This document shows, piece by piece, positions 1 to 8,434 of a stretch of 64,000 nt of DNA. The position numbers and the translations under genes are program-made. This stretch comes from Desulfobacterales bacterium (GTDB taxonomy: Bacteria; Desulfobacterota; Desulfobacteria; Desulfobacterales; JAQWFD01): assembly GCA_028704555.1 (NCBI GenBank), contig JAQWFD010000018.1, positions 1 to 64,000 on the forward strand, in the 5' to 3' direction. The notes under the pieces are model-generated. The model did no database searches. It was not told the origin of the DNA and saw only the letters and a program-made list of their open reading frames with translations. Every line of letters begins with the position of its first letter. Positions within the stretch are counted from its first letter, which is position 1.

Positions 1-214
1 GCCATATCGCCTGAGACGAAAGCGCCGGTTTTTTCTGCCCCAGCTGAATCAGACGCATAATCTGATGTACCGGATAGTCATAAACATATGTATAATTACA
101 GCTGGCGCTGCAATTCCCGCACTGGTAACATTTTGAAATCTGCTGCCCGCTGCGTTCTTCAACCACGCGGATAAAACTCTCATCCCGGGTCTTTTGAATC
201 TGGAGGCATTCCAT
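1..214 (-). CDS. HdrC-like heterodisulfide reductase subunit C (partial, N-terminus only)
   Basis: About 71 codons are visible from an ATG at 214 before the gene runs off the left edge. The segment KCYQCGNCSASC followed by YPVHQIMRLIQLG is the N-terminal half of the HdrC pattern: the first CX2CX2CX3C [4Fe-4S] motif, then the 'xxPxQIMRLIQLG' helix. HdrC proteins pass electrons between HdrB-type cysteine-rich subunits and membrane or flavin partners. An AGGAAG ribosome-binding site lies upstream. It follows the LarA-like gene on the same strand after a 78-base gap, so it may end the same operon or begin an Hdr module to the left. Family membership is well supported; the redox partner is unknown because the rest lies outside the window. 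Confidence 0.8.
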   Translation of the reverse strand, partial: MECLQIQKTRDESFIRVVEERSGQQISKCYQCGNCSASCNYTYVYDYPVHQIMRLIQLGQKKPALSSQAIW

Positions 215-292
215 AGCGTCTGAGTCTTCCTTTCTGCTGCACGGAATCTGCAAAATATAAGGTAACGCTGCAGAGTTAAACGCCGATACAAC

Positions 293-1549
293 TTACCACA
301 ACTCAACCAAATTACCACTCTCGTCGAATATCATTTCCAAAGGCAATCCAATAACATCCAAGTCACTTCTTTTTTTCGTTTCATCCATAAATCCATGAGA
401 AACAAACACCTCGAATAAATCAGACGTATTTCTAATCCATACGATTTTTACACTATCCATTTCGACCGGCCCTGCCGTTGCCAGGGCAAAATCCAGCGCT
501 TCTCTATCATTTTCACAAATAACTGGAATTCTTGCCTTTTCAGGCGTTGTTGCCGTAATACTATTCACATACGTCGATCTGTAGTCAATTTTATCAAATA
601 CTTTTCGGGTGATGAAATCAGCCAATCCCATACCGATGGCATTTCCATGACTACCGTCCGACAAATTTCTTAAAATAATTCTCGTGATTTTTGGATGTGT
701 CAAAGGCGTTTCATATATATTCATCAGACGACCCACCACCTTGGTGTCCATCCCCGTACCGCTTATATGCTTGCCGCATTCATCAACTATCAGAATATCA
801 ATATCGTCAAAAGGTAACTTTGGCGTAATACCTCTCGATAATTCCAATAGTTTTTTTTCGGTTTCGTAAATATTTCCAGCATCAACCGCCGTAATCTGCG
901 CTGTTTTCCCGTATCCGTTTTCTATTATTCCGATACCGATGCATATCGGCGCATTTTTTATAATGCTTTTCCCAATAGCCGTTAAAACCTTTTCATAGCC
1001 ATATTTTACAGCGTACTTGTGGGCAATAATTGCCCCTTTATGCTTCCCCATTCCGATGACCATCATCTTCATCAGACCGCTTTCGATACATCCATTAAAT
1101 TCCGTATGCTTTTTGATCCGATTGACAACGATGATGTGATCGGCTTCGGAGGCATGCTTATCTATATATACAGGAATACCGTTTTCCGTCTCCCCGATGT
1201 TTACGGTTTCCATTGAAGAAACAACCGGAACACCCATAGTGCGTTCTGAAATTCCGTAATCTTCTATAATCTCGAGCTGACCGGATGCTGTAGCTCCCCC
1301 GTGTGACCCCATAGCCGGGAATATGAACGGATCGGCTCCGATGGTTTTTATTTCATCAACAACGGTTTTGATAATTTCCGCGATATTCGAAATTCCGCGA
1401 CTCCCAGCTGTAATCGCCACCCTGTCCCCGGGCTGAATTTTATCGCTAATATTAATTTTTTTTAATTCCGACCTGACTTCAGCATCAATATCCTTTACTT
1501 CACGTGAATCCACCCTTTGTCTGATTTTCACCATTTTTGGATATAACAT
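293..1549 (-). CDS. LarA-like (DUF2088, nickel-dependent lactate racemase domain) protein
   Basis: The 418-residue protein carries the LarA_N signature GDRVAITAGSRGI at residues 41-53 and GSHGGA at 81-86. A His/Lys-rich stretch at 143-172 (KKHTEF to GMGKHKG) lies where LarA enzymes bind the nickel-pincer cofactor. The family interconverts stereoisomers of 2-hydroxy acids; LarA itself racemises lactate, and relatives act on other hydroxy acids. The start at 1549 has a GAGGTAG ribosome-binding site. It lies downstream of the UxaA-like and aconitase-X genes on the same strand after a 339-base gap. The neighbourhood suggests it supplies the stereoisomer those lyases accept. No larB, larC or larE genes for cofactor synthesis are in the window, so catalytic activity as a racemase is inferred only. 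Confidence 0.75.
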   Translation of the reverse strand: MLYPKMVKIRQRVDSREVKDIDAEVRSELKKINISDKIQPGDRVAITAGSRGISNIAEIIKTVVDEIKTIGADPFIFPAMGSHGGATASGQLEIIEDYGISERTMGVPVVSSMETVNIGETENGIPVYIDKHASEADHIIVVNRIKKHTEFNGCIESGLMKMMVIGMGKHKGAIIAHKYAVKYGYEKVLTAIGKSIIKNAPICIGIGIIENGYGKTAQITAVDAGNIYETEKKLLELSRGITPKLPFDDIDILIVDECGKHISGTGMDTKVVGRLMNIYETPLTHPKITRIILRNLSDGSHGNAIGMGLADFITRKVFDKIDYRSTYVNSITATTPEKARIPVICENDREALDFALATAGPVEMDSVKIVWIRNTSDLFEVFVSHGFMDETKKRSDLDVIGLPLEMIFDESGNLVELW

Positions 1550-1888
1550 GTATATCTACCTCGCAGCCTCAGCTTTCTCAAATTCAGCTTTATTCAAACC
1601 CTGAAATTTTAACCACAACCGAACACTCATTAAACCGGCATGTATACATCTTTTTTTGAAGCCCGGGCTTCATTATTTTTTACTGTCGACAGTACGATGC
1701 TTCATACACGGAGTTCAAACGCATTACGCGATCGTAATTTATATCATTTGTTAAAAATATCCGGTAGTGGCATCCTGAATTGCCGAATTCTCAAATCCGT
1801 TCGGAGCAAATTGACAGATGACGACAACTGCAACAGACCTGCCTTCTGCGACAAGGACTTCCGAACATACCGGATTGAAAGGTATAAC
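1550..1888. other. Gene-free spacer between UxaA-like and LarA-like genes
   Basis: No convincing coding sequence is seen on either strand. The only visible structure is the 14-base palindrome GAAGCCCGGGCTTC near 1660-1675. On the minus strand it is followed by A residues rather than T residues, so it does not look like a terminator for the upstream genes. The spacer could hold a separate promoter for the LarA-like gene, but I could not identify clear -35/-10 elements. Confidence 0.4.
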
Positions 1889-3049
1889 TCAGATCACCGG
1901 TCCTACCATGTAGATATCCATGGAATTCGTATAGCCGGATATCTCGGCTTTTGTCAGTTTTCCGGATGCGACATTCAGTATCTCCTGAAATATCCTATTT
2001 CCCGCACTCGACAAGCTTTCAGTACCCGCTATTACGGAATTGACCTCAATATCCATATGATCTCTGAGTTTTTCCCATGTCACCTGATTTCCGGTAATCT
2101 TGATAACCGGAACAAAAGGAAAACCCTGCGGAGCCCCCCGTCCAGTGGTAAAACAAATGACAGTACAGCCGGCAGCCGCAAGTCCTGTTAAAATTTCCGG
2201 CTCCCGGCCAGGTGAGTCTATCACGACAAGCCCCTTTACTTGAGGAATTTCGCCATACTCATACAGTTCCTGTATCGGAGCATTTCCGGCTTTCGCAATC
2301 GCCCCCAGAGATTTTTCCTCGATTGTCGTCAAACCGCCCTTGATATTACCGCCGGTGGGTTGCCCGCCCCGGATATCGGCACCGGCCGATTTTGCTCTGT
2401 TCTCCATTCGTTGAACAAAATCCAGAACCTTCTGCCCGACCCGTTCATCTTTACCATGTTTGGCAAGCAGATGCTCGGCTCCGATAAACTCGGTCACTTC
2501 TCCCAACACGGAAGAGCCTCCATTTTCAATTACCAGATCCGAGGCAATCCCCAATGATGGATTTGGCGCCAAGCCGGAGGTGGTATCGGAACTTCCGCAT
2601 TTCAAACCCAACACGATATCACTGACCGAACACGGCTCCTTCTGGATGCAGGATGCTTCCTGGACCAGCTCCTGAGCCAGAAGCGTTCCTTTTGCAATCG
2701 AGTTGACGGCCCCACCGATTTCCTGAATAACAACCGTTTCAACACGTTTTCCGGATTCGGCAATTTCTCTGGCCACTCTTTCAACCGAAGTACTCTCACA
2801 GCCCAGACTTATCAAAAGAACAGACGCCAGATTCGGATTTTTTCCGAGTCCAATCAACGTTCTATTCACACGCTCGATGTCAACCGGAGTTTGACAACAG
2901 CCTTGATGATGCATAAAACAGGTCGTCCCCTGAACCCGTCTGGAAATTTCATCCGCGACTTCATTGGCGCACACCACCGTCGCTATGATACCGACATAGT
3001 TCCGGGTCCCTACCGTCCCGTTACTTCTTTTGTAACCGTTAAATTCCAT
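1889..3049 (-). CDS. UxaA-family dehydratase/lyase, large subunit (altronate dehydratase or SuyB-like)
   Basis: This 386-residue protein is the catalytic domain of the altronate/galactarate dehydratase family. It shows the N-terminal GYKRSNGTVGTRNYVG block, a GCCQT cysteine pair, LKCGSSDTTSGLAPNP and the C-terminal TTGRGAPQG segment. Bacterial UxaA fuses this domain to an SAF domain. Here the SAF part is a separate gene immediately upstream (stop at 3051, this ATG at 3049), the arrangement also known for (2R)-sulfolactate sulfo-lyase SuyAB. The ATG at 3049 is preferred over in-frame codons further upstream because the conserved block begins with MEFNGYKR and a GGAGGCGGGGG-type site precedes it. 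The reaction is probably beta-elimination of water or sulfite from a 2-hydroxy acid; the substrate cannot be read from sequence. Confidence 0.8.
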   Translation of the reverse strand: MEFNGYKRSNGTVGTRNYVGIIATVVCANEVADEISRRVQGTTCFMHHQGCCQTPVDIERVNRTLIGLGKNPNLASVLLISLGCESTSVERVAREIAESGKRVETVVIQEIGGAVNSIAKGTLLAQELVQEASCIQKEPCSVSDIVLGLKCGSSDTTSGLAPNPSLGIASDLVIENGGSSVLGEVTEFIGAEHLLAKHGKDERVGQKVLDFVQRMENRAKSAGADIRGGQPTGGNIKGGLTTIEEKSLGAIAKAGNAPIQELYEYGEIPQVKGLVVIDSPGREPEILTGLAAAGCTVICFTTGRGAPQGFPFVPVIKITGNQVTWEKLRDHMDIEVNSVIAGTESLSSAGNRIFQEILNVASGKLTKAEISGYTNSMDIYMVGPVI

Positions 3050-3050
3050 A

Positions 3051-3353
3051 TTAATTACCCCCGCCTTCCAAATCACCACGTCCACGAAGACTTTCTATGT
3101 TGTGAATATGAGCATGGGTACCGGACGCAATATCTTGTGTGGCCCGTCCGATGATTTCACCATATTTTAATATGTCCTCTCCTTTGGATATACTTTTGAC
3201 AGCGAATTTATGACCATACGAAACAAATTCCTGAGCCAGCACCTGGATCTGCTTTTCATCCATTCCGACCCTCACTTGTTCTCCGGCCTTTATATCACGC
3301 AACGCGGTTGCCACATTATCAATGTGGTTGATCATAATCGCATCAATTTTCAT
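3051..3353 (-). CDS. UxaA-family SAF-domain small subunit (SuyA-like)
   Basis: At 100 residues this matches the stand-alone SAF domain that pairs with a UxaA-type large subunit. The motif GTHAHIHNIES at about 78-88 corresponds to the family's G-x-H-x-H-x-N substrate- or metal-binding loop. An AAGGA ribosome-binding site precedes the ATG at 3353. It starts one base after the aconitase-X swivel gene stops and ends one base before the large subunit starts, so all four genes look translationally coupled. Altronate dehydratase, galactarate-type and sulfolactate lyase small subunits are all possible identities; context alone does not decide. Confidence 0.8.
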   Translation of the reverse strand: MKIDAIMINHIDNVATALRDIKAGEQVRVGMDEKQIQVLAQEFVSYGHKFAVKSISKGEDILKYGEIIGRATQDIASGTHAHIHNIESLRGRGDLEGGGN

Positions 3354-3354
3354 A

Positions 3355-3771
3355 TTATGCTTTCCTTTTTATAATTTCGATCTCACCTTTTTCCGTATCC
3401 ACTTTCACGGTATCTCCGGTATTGATAATATCGACAACATCTTCACTGAAGCCGTAAATCATTGGTGTCCGTACCAAAAGTGCTCCGGCCACGGTCTGCC
3501 CCATACCGTCGTTGCATACCATCGCTCTGGGCGCCTTTCCGCTGCGAAACAGGTAATAATAGCCAAAAGTATCTCCGGCCCCGCCCTTACCTTTGGGGAA
3601 AACCAAAATTTTATCCGCTACATTCTTGCCACGCGCTTCATGACCGATTTCAACGATTTCACCCGTTTCCCAGTTGGTCCCGGCCCAGAATGCAACCAGA
3701 TCCGTTGTCACCAGCGCTTCACCTTCCACGACTCCCATGTTACCAATGCTTTTCCCTTTATATGTCGTCAT
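3355..3771 (-). CDS. Aconitase X swivel (small) subunit
   Basis: The 138-residue protein is the stand-alone swivel domain of the aconitase X family, with the characteristic stretch VCNDGMGQTVAGALLVRTP in the C-terminal half. In this family the large and small subunits together form a hydro-lyase. Characterised members are cis-3-hydroxy-L-proline dehydratase and archaeal mevalonate-5-phosphate dehydratase. The ATG at 3771 was chosen over one 21 bases upstream: it has a GGGAG site nine bases away and follows the large-subunit stop by two bases, whereas the longer form would overlap the upstream gene. Substrate is unknown. Confidence 0.82.
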   Translation of the reverse strand: MTTYKGKSIGNMGVVEGEALVTTDLVAFWAGTNWETGEIVEIGHEARGKNVADKILVFPKGKGGAGDTFGYYYLFRSGKAPRAMVCNDGMGQTVAGALLVRTPMIYGFSEDVVDIINTGDTVKVDTEKGEIEIIKRKA

Positions 3772-3773
3772 AA

Positions 3774-5051
3774 TTATTTTCTCCCTTCCCATTTACCTGA
3801 TACAGCGGACTGAACACATTCTCTAGTGCTTCCGAATCGAACCTTGCGCGAGCCGTCCGAAGAAAAACCAGCATAAAAGAACACGGCCTTAATGGAATTG
3901 GTTGCAATGGTCCCTTTTGCCTGAGTACCGGCAAAAGCAATACACATATCGGGTACAATAATTCCACCGGCATTCCGAATGACCTGAACATACCCCAGAT
4001 CCGCGGCCTGCTCGAGCATTGTCTTCTGTGTGGTCACGATAAGCTTGACATCTTTATGGACTTTTTTACCCTCAAGTTCTTCAGCAACCTCTTTTAGCTC
4101 TCTTAACGTCAGATGGGGGCAGCCCATCAGAATAAAATCAACATCCGAACCGGTAGCCGTATTGGCAAGCGCATAGGCTTCATCGATGTCATGTTTGTCA
4201 ATCACAAACTCGTTCAAAGGTTTTTTGCCCATCAGTGCAGCCTTCAATGTCGGCGCTTCCGGAGTAATTCCGACGATATGCATCAGGGCCAACCCGGATT
4301 CGACTGCTATCACGGCCAGCAGATGCTTCATATCGGTGATCGGAGTATCCTTGGGAACACCTAAAAATACAGGCCTCTTGTCTTTACACTTTCTACTGGT
4401 CGCCAGGCTGAACGCATCCCAGTCCGCGTCATTGAAATTCTTGAAGTTCAAATCTTCAGAAAGTCTGATAACAACTTCCCCGTGCCTGTTTTCATCCAGA
4501 TGGGCGCCTTCGTTGGGGACATAACCTGTAATAGCCGCTGCCAGGGATTTAACGCCGTCATCCCGTTCACACCTGGAACCAAACATGGTGTTGAACCATA
4601 GCGTTGCGATAGACTCGGAAATACTCACATGTTCTCCCAGCCACCCCCTGTAATAATAAAACGGCATGGCCGTGTATGTGGGCACTACACCCAGCTTTTC
4701 ATAAAAATTTGCCGCATTTCCCTGAATTTCCGTCATTTCTTTTATAACATCATCCGAATACATCAGATCTTTTGCGATAGACATATCACAAAATTTAGGT
4801 TCAATCGTGCAGGGAACTTTCAGCTGTTTGACATCCTGCGTCAATTCATACGTCATATCATGGGCCCACTGGCCCTGCAGGCCATAGGGCATGAACATCA
4901 CATCCGGCGGCATGAGATGCGCATAATTTATTTTAACAAGTTCATCAGCCTCCTGTGCTTCGCCGATTCCGACCAAGATTTCCATGGATTTTTGAACACC
5001 ACGTCCTTCTTTCCCCGCCAGCATGTCTTTTTGCTCTTTATTCAGTTTCAT
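3774..5051 (-). CDS. Aconitase X catalytic (large) subunit
   Basis: This 425-residue protein belongs to the AcnX catalytic family: it begins LNKEQKDMLAGKEG, contains EPKFCDMSIAKDL and has the MGCPHLTLRELKEVAEEL block that supplies a cysteine to the Fe-S or metal site. The ATG at 5051 has an AAAGGAG site. It is the first gene of a tight four-gene set (AcnX large, AcnX small, SAF, UxaA large). Known AcnX enzymes dehydrate hydroxylated amino or organic acids. Two different dehydratase systems side by side suggest successive or alternative eliminations on a hydroxy acid, possibly the product of the alcohol-oxidising genes upstream; that link is inference. Confidence 0.83.
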   Translation of the reverse strand: MKLNKEQKDMLAGKEGRGVQKSMEILVGIGEAQEADELVKINYAHLMPPDVMFMPYGLQGQWAHDMTYELTQDVKQLKVPCTIEPKFCDMSIAKDLMYSDDVIKEMTEIQGNAANFYEKLGVVPTYTAMPFYYYRGWLGEHVSISESIATLWFNTMFGSRCERDDGVKSLAAAITGYVPNEGAHLDENRHGEVVIRLSEDLNFKNFNDADWDAFSLATSRKCKDKRPVFLGVPKDTPITDMKHLLAVIAVESGLALMHIVGITPEAPTLKAALMGKKPLNEFVIDKHDIDEAYALANTATGSDVDFILMGCPHLTLRELKEVAEELEGKKVHKDVKLIVTTQKTMLEQAADLGYVQVIRNAGGIIVPDMCIAFAGTQAKGTIATNSIKAVFFYAGFSSDGSRKVRFGSTRECVQSAVSGKWEGRK

Positions 5052-5190
5052 AAAAGCTCCTTTACAAATTATTAATATTTCGAAAGCTTATTCATTTTCA
5101 ACATGCAACATTCATTATAAATTCCCGTTTGCTATTTATGCTGCTACAGTTTCCTCCTTTCCTGTAGTATTTACTGTTTTTTCACAGCCA

Positions 5191-6684
5191 TCAACGAGAT
5201 GGATGAGTGTTTATTTTTATCAGGGGCAAATAACATTTCATGTATTTGTGTTTTACACATCCGATAAATACCCCTGTTTGATAAGCGCAATGCTCCAGCA
5301 CATAGATAAAAAAGAAAACCGGGTAGGACAGGTTTGGTTTTCTGATGCAAAAATCAACGCCCGAGCAAATCATCAACAATCCAAAACCGGCAATCCAGAC
5401 AGGAAAATAAATCAGCCCTGTTATAATGAATAAAATTAAAAAATATCGAATCATGAAAAAACCGGCATAATAGAATAATGATAAATGGCTTTTGAGCGTA
5501 GATAGACACAACTTTTTCAACGTAATTTCTTTTCCGATATCCGGATTGATTTTTTTTAAATTTTCTTTCTTACGGATGACATCCAGACCGTAAAAGAGGA
5601 TGCACAAGCCTGCGAGCACGGGAATATTTAAAATAATCGCCGCAAAAAAAGCGATAAACGACAGGCTTGAACACACCGGCGCTACAAACTGTTTTTTTTT
5701 ATCCGGATGATATTTATATAATGCCGCTTCAGACGTTCCGTATTCGGCTCTTCTTTTCAACATTTTCCCCAAATGATTTCTATGCTTGTGGGCAACCGAT
5801 CCAAACGGCACGTACAACAAAAAATAGCCCTTCTTTCTCATTCTCCAGCATAAATCGACATCTTCTCCCACGTGCATGCCGCTTGTAAAAGCGCCGGCCG
5901 TTTCAAAAACGTCTCTTTGAATAAACATATTGCATGTGGGTACATAAAAATTTGATTCCGAGGACGCACCGAATAATATCCGCTTTCCCATGTTCAACGA
6001 CGAAAATGCCGCTTCGTAGCGATCCAGCCGGCTACTTTTAAAATAACTGTCCACAAATCCCCCCACGGCACCCATGCCCTCCAGAGAAAAAAATGGGACT
6101 ATTTTTTTCAACCATCCCTGTTCGGCAACGCAATCACTATCCAAAAATGCCAGGATATCTCCCGTTGCCTTTCTCGCCCCAACATTTCGGCTGGCTGCAG
6201 GTCCCCGGGAGATGGATTGTGAAATGAGCTTGACGTTAAAATCACGAACACGGGCAACGGTGTCATCGTTCGATCCGTCATCCACAACAATGATTTCAAG
6301 TTTATTTTTTGGATAATCGACGTTTGAAAGAGCGGAAAGACACTCAACGATATCTTTCGGCCGGTTTCTTACCGGAATAATTACGGATACCGACGGAAAA
6401 TCGCCGTCATCTGGTATGAAATCATTTTGAAATAATTTAAGATATCCTTTTTGAATCATGATAAACAGCGTTTGGGTCAGCTGCTTTGACTCCGCTCGTT
6501 CTTTATCTTCGTAGATATCGCTCATTCGGCACCCTCGACCGGATATTTTTTCAATAACGCGGTTGACAGACTGCGGTACACGAATGAATCGCAACGGAGC
6601 ATCGGTTGCCAGATACCATTTTGAATTCAGATTTTTTATATGTACATTATCTGCCAATTGAATACTTAGTGATCTGAGCATCAT
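5191..6684 (-). CDS. mftF: Mycofactocin-system glycosyltransferase MftF
   Basis: An N-terminal PqqD/MftB-like winged-helix segment (about 1-90) is followed by a GT2 domain: VSVIIPVRNR, IIVVDDGS, SRGPAASRN, LAFLDSDC, the FYVPTCNMF loop and HVGEDVDLCWRMRKKG. This order and the RYEAAFSSLNMG and YHPDKKKQ segments match MftF rather than a generic GT2. Two hydrophobic segments near the C-terminus indicate membrane association. MftF adds beta-1,4-glucose units to the mycofactocin precursor in mycobacteria. The ATG at 6684 (497 residues) is preferred over the GTG at 6693 because AAGGTGAG is spaced correctly for it. It is separated from mftABC by other genes, with a porin directly upstream. Confidence 0.87.
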   Translation of the reverse strand: MMLRSLSIQLADNVHIKNLNSKWYLATDAPLRFIRVPQSVNRVIEKISGRGCRMSDIYEDKERAESKQLTQTLFIMIQKGYLKLFQNDFIPDDGDFPSVSVIIPVRNRPKDIVECLSALSNVDYPKNKLEIIVVDDGSNDDTVARVRDFNVKLISQSISRGPAASRNVGARKATGDILAFLDSDCVAEQGWLKKIVPFFSLEGMGAVGGFVDSYFKSSRLDRYEAAFSSLNMGKRILFGASSESNFYVPTCNMFIQRDVFETAGAFTSGMHVGEDVDLCWRMRKKGYFLLYVPFGSVAHKHRNHLGKMLKRRAEYGTSEAALYKYHPDKKKQFVAPVCSSLSFIAFFAAIILNIPVLAGLCILFYGLDVIRKKENLKKINPDIGKEITLKKLCLSTLKSHLSLFYYAGFFMIRYFLILFIITGLIYFPVWIAGFGLLMICSGVDFCIRKPNLSYPVFFFIYVLEHCAYQTGVFIGCVKHKYMKCYLPLIKINTHPSR

Positions 6685-6833
6685 CAATCTCACCTTTTCC
6701 GGTTGACACCGCTTCGCTATCCAAAAATACTGCCAGTCAATTTCAAATTTTCCGAATAAAAGGCTATCTATCCCAGCCGCGGATCAGCATTTGTATTCGC
6801 AGATAATTTTTTTTTTGATTAAACATTTTAGGA

Positions 6834-6897
6834 TGTGTGACCCAAATTCACTTCCCCATAGGAGGATTTTATTTAATTTTCAAATCTGGGTCACACA
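6834..6897. repeat. Inverted repeat in the porin-mftF spacer
   Basis: TGTGTGACCCA at 6834-6844 and its exact complement TGGGTCACACA at 6887-6897 are separated by 42 bases. Each arm contains a TGTGA/TCACA half-site, so a CRP/FNR-type regulator or an RNA hairpin processing point between porin and mftF are both possible. There is no T-run after it on the minus strand, so a simple terminator is less likely. Confidence 0.5.
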
Positions 6898-6925
6898 AAA
6901 CAGCTTCATCTCCGTATATTTTTTA

Positions 6926-8389
6926 TTACCACCAGACTTCCATCTGTACGCCGCATGTATAGCCGTCAGTCTCGTTTATGAAGGCGTCTCCCCCGACCAG
7001 GCCTTTAAAATCATCCGCCCAGTCTGCATACGTCGCAAACAAACGAACACTTGGACGGGCAAAGAAAAAATCGCCGGCCGATATCTGGAGGCACGGTGTC
7101 ACCTTATACAACATCCCGTTATATCCATTGGATTCGCTGTCGACATAATCCATACCTGCCTCGACACATGCCGACAAATATTTGCTGAAATGCCATGTGG
7201 GACGAAGTCCAAAAGAAAACCAGTCGGTCTGCGAATCTTGATCGGTTCCGTCATCCATGATTCGATAGACCAGCGCAGTCTGCATGGAAAACTTTTCACA
7301 CGGTTGAATTGTAAATTGATCGGTAATCAGGAATTGAGAGGAGTTATCCAGCGTAGGGGTCGGTGACTGGACATTCGGAGTAAAATCCGAGCCGGTTCCT
7401 TCCCCGTATTGAATCGAAAATTTGTTCGATCCGCCCAAAATTTCATTCAGGCTGTATACCATGCCCACCGCATACCCGTCCGCATCCGGATACTCCTGTG
7501 CGACGTTATTGGTATCCAGGTAATTTCCTCCCTCAACCCATGAGGGGGCCACCCATATCGTGCAATCCCCGACCGGCGCGCTGAAATCAAACCGGATATC
7601 AAACATGTTTTTGGAGACCCGTCCGACCTCCTCAATCTGATAACCGCCATCGGTCCCCTGCATAAAGGCAACGGCAAGCTTTCCGAATCCCAGATCGATA
7701 TCTTCAACACCGCCGCCGTTACCGGTCGAATTCAGGAAGAAAAAATCGTTGATATGGATCCAGTCCCGCCGATACCAGCGTTTACCAGCCCAGAATTTTA
7801 CCTCGGGAAATGCCTTCAGCACATTACCGGTTTCCACATATGCCTCGGACACCTTCACATGGTCCGTATCGTCATACCCAGTGTTTGCGTGAGTTTCATC
7901 CTGATACGTAATTTTAAAATAGGATTTAAAAAAAGCCCCGTCACTATCCGGATTGGTCCAGTTTTTAGCAAGATCCATTTCCAGCCAGGTATCAACTTCA
8001 TTGCCCAGACGGTATTTAGCGCCAGCCCCGGGTGCCATGAACACTTCCTGGTCCCCACCTTCCGAATTTACACCTGCACCCGCCCGGCCGTAGCCATGAA
8101 ATTCAACTCCCTTGAGTGCATCCAACGATTTGATTGTTTCCTGAGTTTCCTCGGACGTTGACTTGATTTGCTCATTCTGGGATTGAAGATCCATCAACTT
8201 CTGTTCCAGTTCAAGCAGCTTGGCGTTTTGCTGATTTTTAATGTCCTGAATTTCCTGTTTCAATAAATTAATTTGATCTGTGCTTTCCTGAGCCCAGACC
8301 GTCGATCCGCAGGCAATCAGCGTCATGCTCAACAGCAGAAGCATTCCCCGTTTAATTTCTCCCCATTTCTGCCACCAGTTTTGCTCCAT
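6926..8389 (-). CDS. LamB/ScrY-like outer-membrane porin with N-terminal coiled coil
   Basis: After a signal sequence (hydrophobic stretch LLLLSMTLIACGSTVWA) there is a heptad-like coiled coil (about residues 40-90, QEIQDIKNQQNAKLLELEQK). A beta-barrel domain follows, beginning FHGYGRAGAGVNSEGG and containing KFWAGKRWYRRDWIHINDFF, both typical of the maltoporin family; it ends in EVWW, an aromatic barrel terminus. ScrY-type sucrose porins have the same coiled-coil-plus-barrel layout. The ATG at 8389 gives about 487 residues; an ATG at 8398 sits too close to the AAGGAG site. The barrel probably admits a polyol, sugar-like or organic substrate. A porin between a radical SAM gene and mftF is unusual and points to a dedicated substrate for this locus. 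Confidence 0.82.
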   Translation of the reverse strand: MEQNWWQKWGEIKRGMLLLLSMTLIACGSTVWAQESTDQINLLKQEIQDIKNQQNAKLLELEQKLMDLQSQNEQIKSTSEETQETIKSLDALKGVEFHGYGRAGAGVNSEGGDQEVFMAPGAGAKYRLGNEVDTWLEMDLAKNWTNPDSDGAFFKSYFKITYQDETHANTGYDDTDHVKVSEAYVETGNVLKAFPEVKFWAGKRWYRRDWIHINDFFFLNSTGNGGGVEDIDLGFGKLAVAFMQGTDGGYQIEEVGRVSKNMFDIRFDFSAPVGDCTIWVAPSWVEGGNYLDTNNVAQEYPDADGYAVGMVYSLNEILGGSNKFSIQYGEGTGSDFTPNVQSPTPTLDNSSQFLITDQFTIQPCEKFSMQTALVYRIMDDGTDQDSQTDWFSFGLRPTWHFSKYLSACVEAGMDYVDSESNGYNGMLYKVTPCLQISAGDFFFARPSVRLFATYADWADDFKGLVGGDAFINETDGYTCGVQMEVWW

Positions 8390-8434
8390 CCCCACCATTC
8401 TCCTTCCTCTCCGTCAGCATAAAAATAGTTCTCT

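Noticed and set aside
293..1549. LarA-like gene as a substitute for mftD
   Set aside because: MftD is an FMN-dependent barrel of the lactate dehydrogenase type; this protein has the LarA fold and no flavin motif.
1651..1676. Terminator at the GAAGCCCGGGCTTC palindrome
   Set aside because: The stem is only six base pairs with no proper loop, and on the transcribed minus strand it is followed by A residues.
1640..2191. Plus-strand open frame across the UxaA-like gene end and the spacer
   Set aside because: Largely antisense to a well-supported gene, with no recognisable domain or ribosome-binding site.
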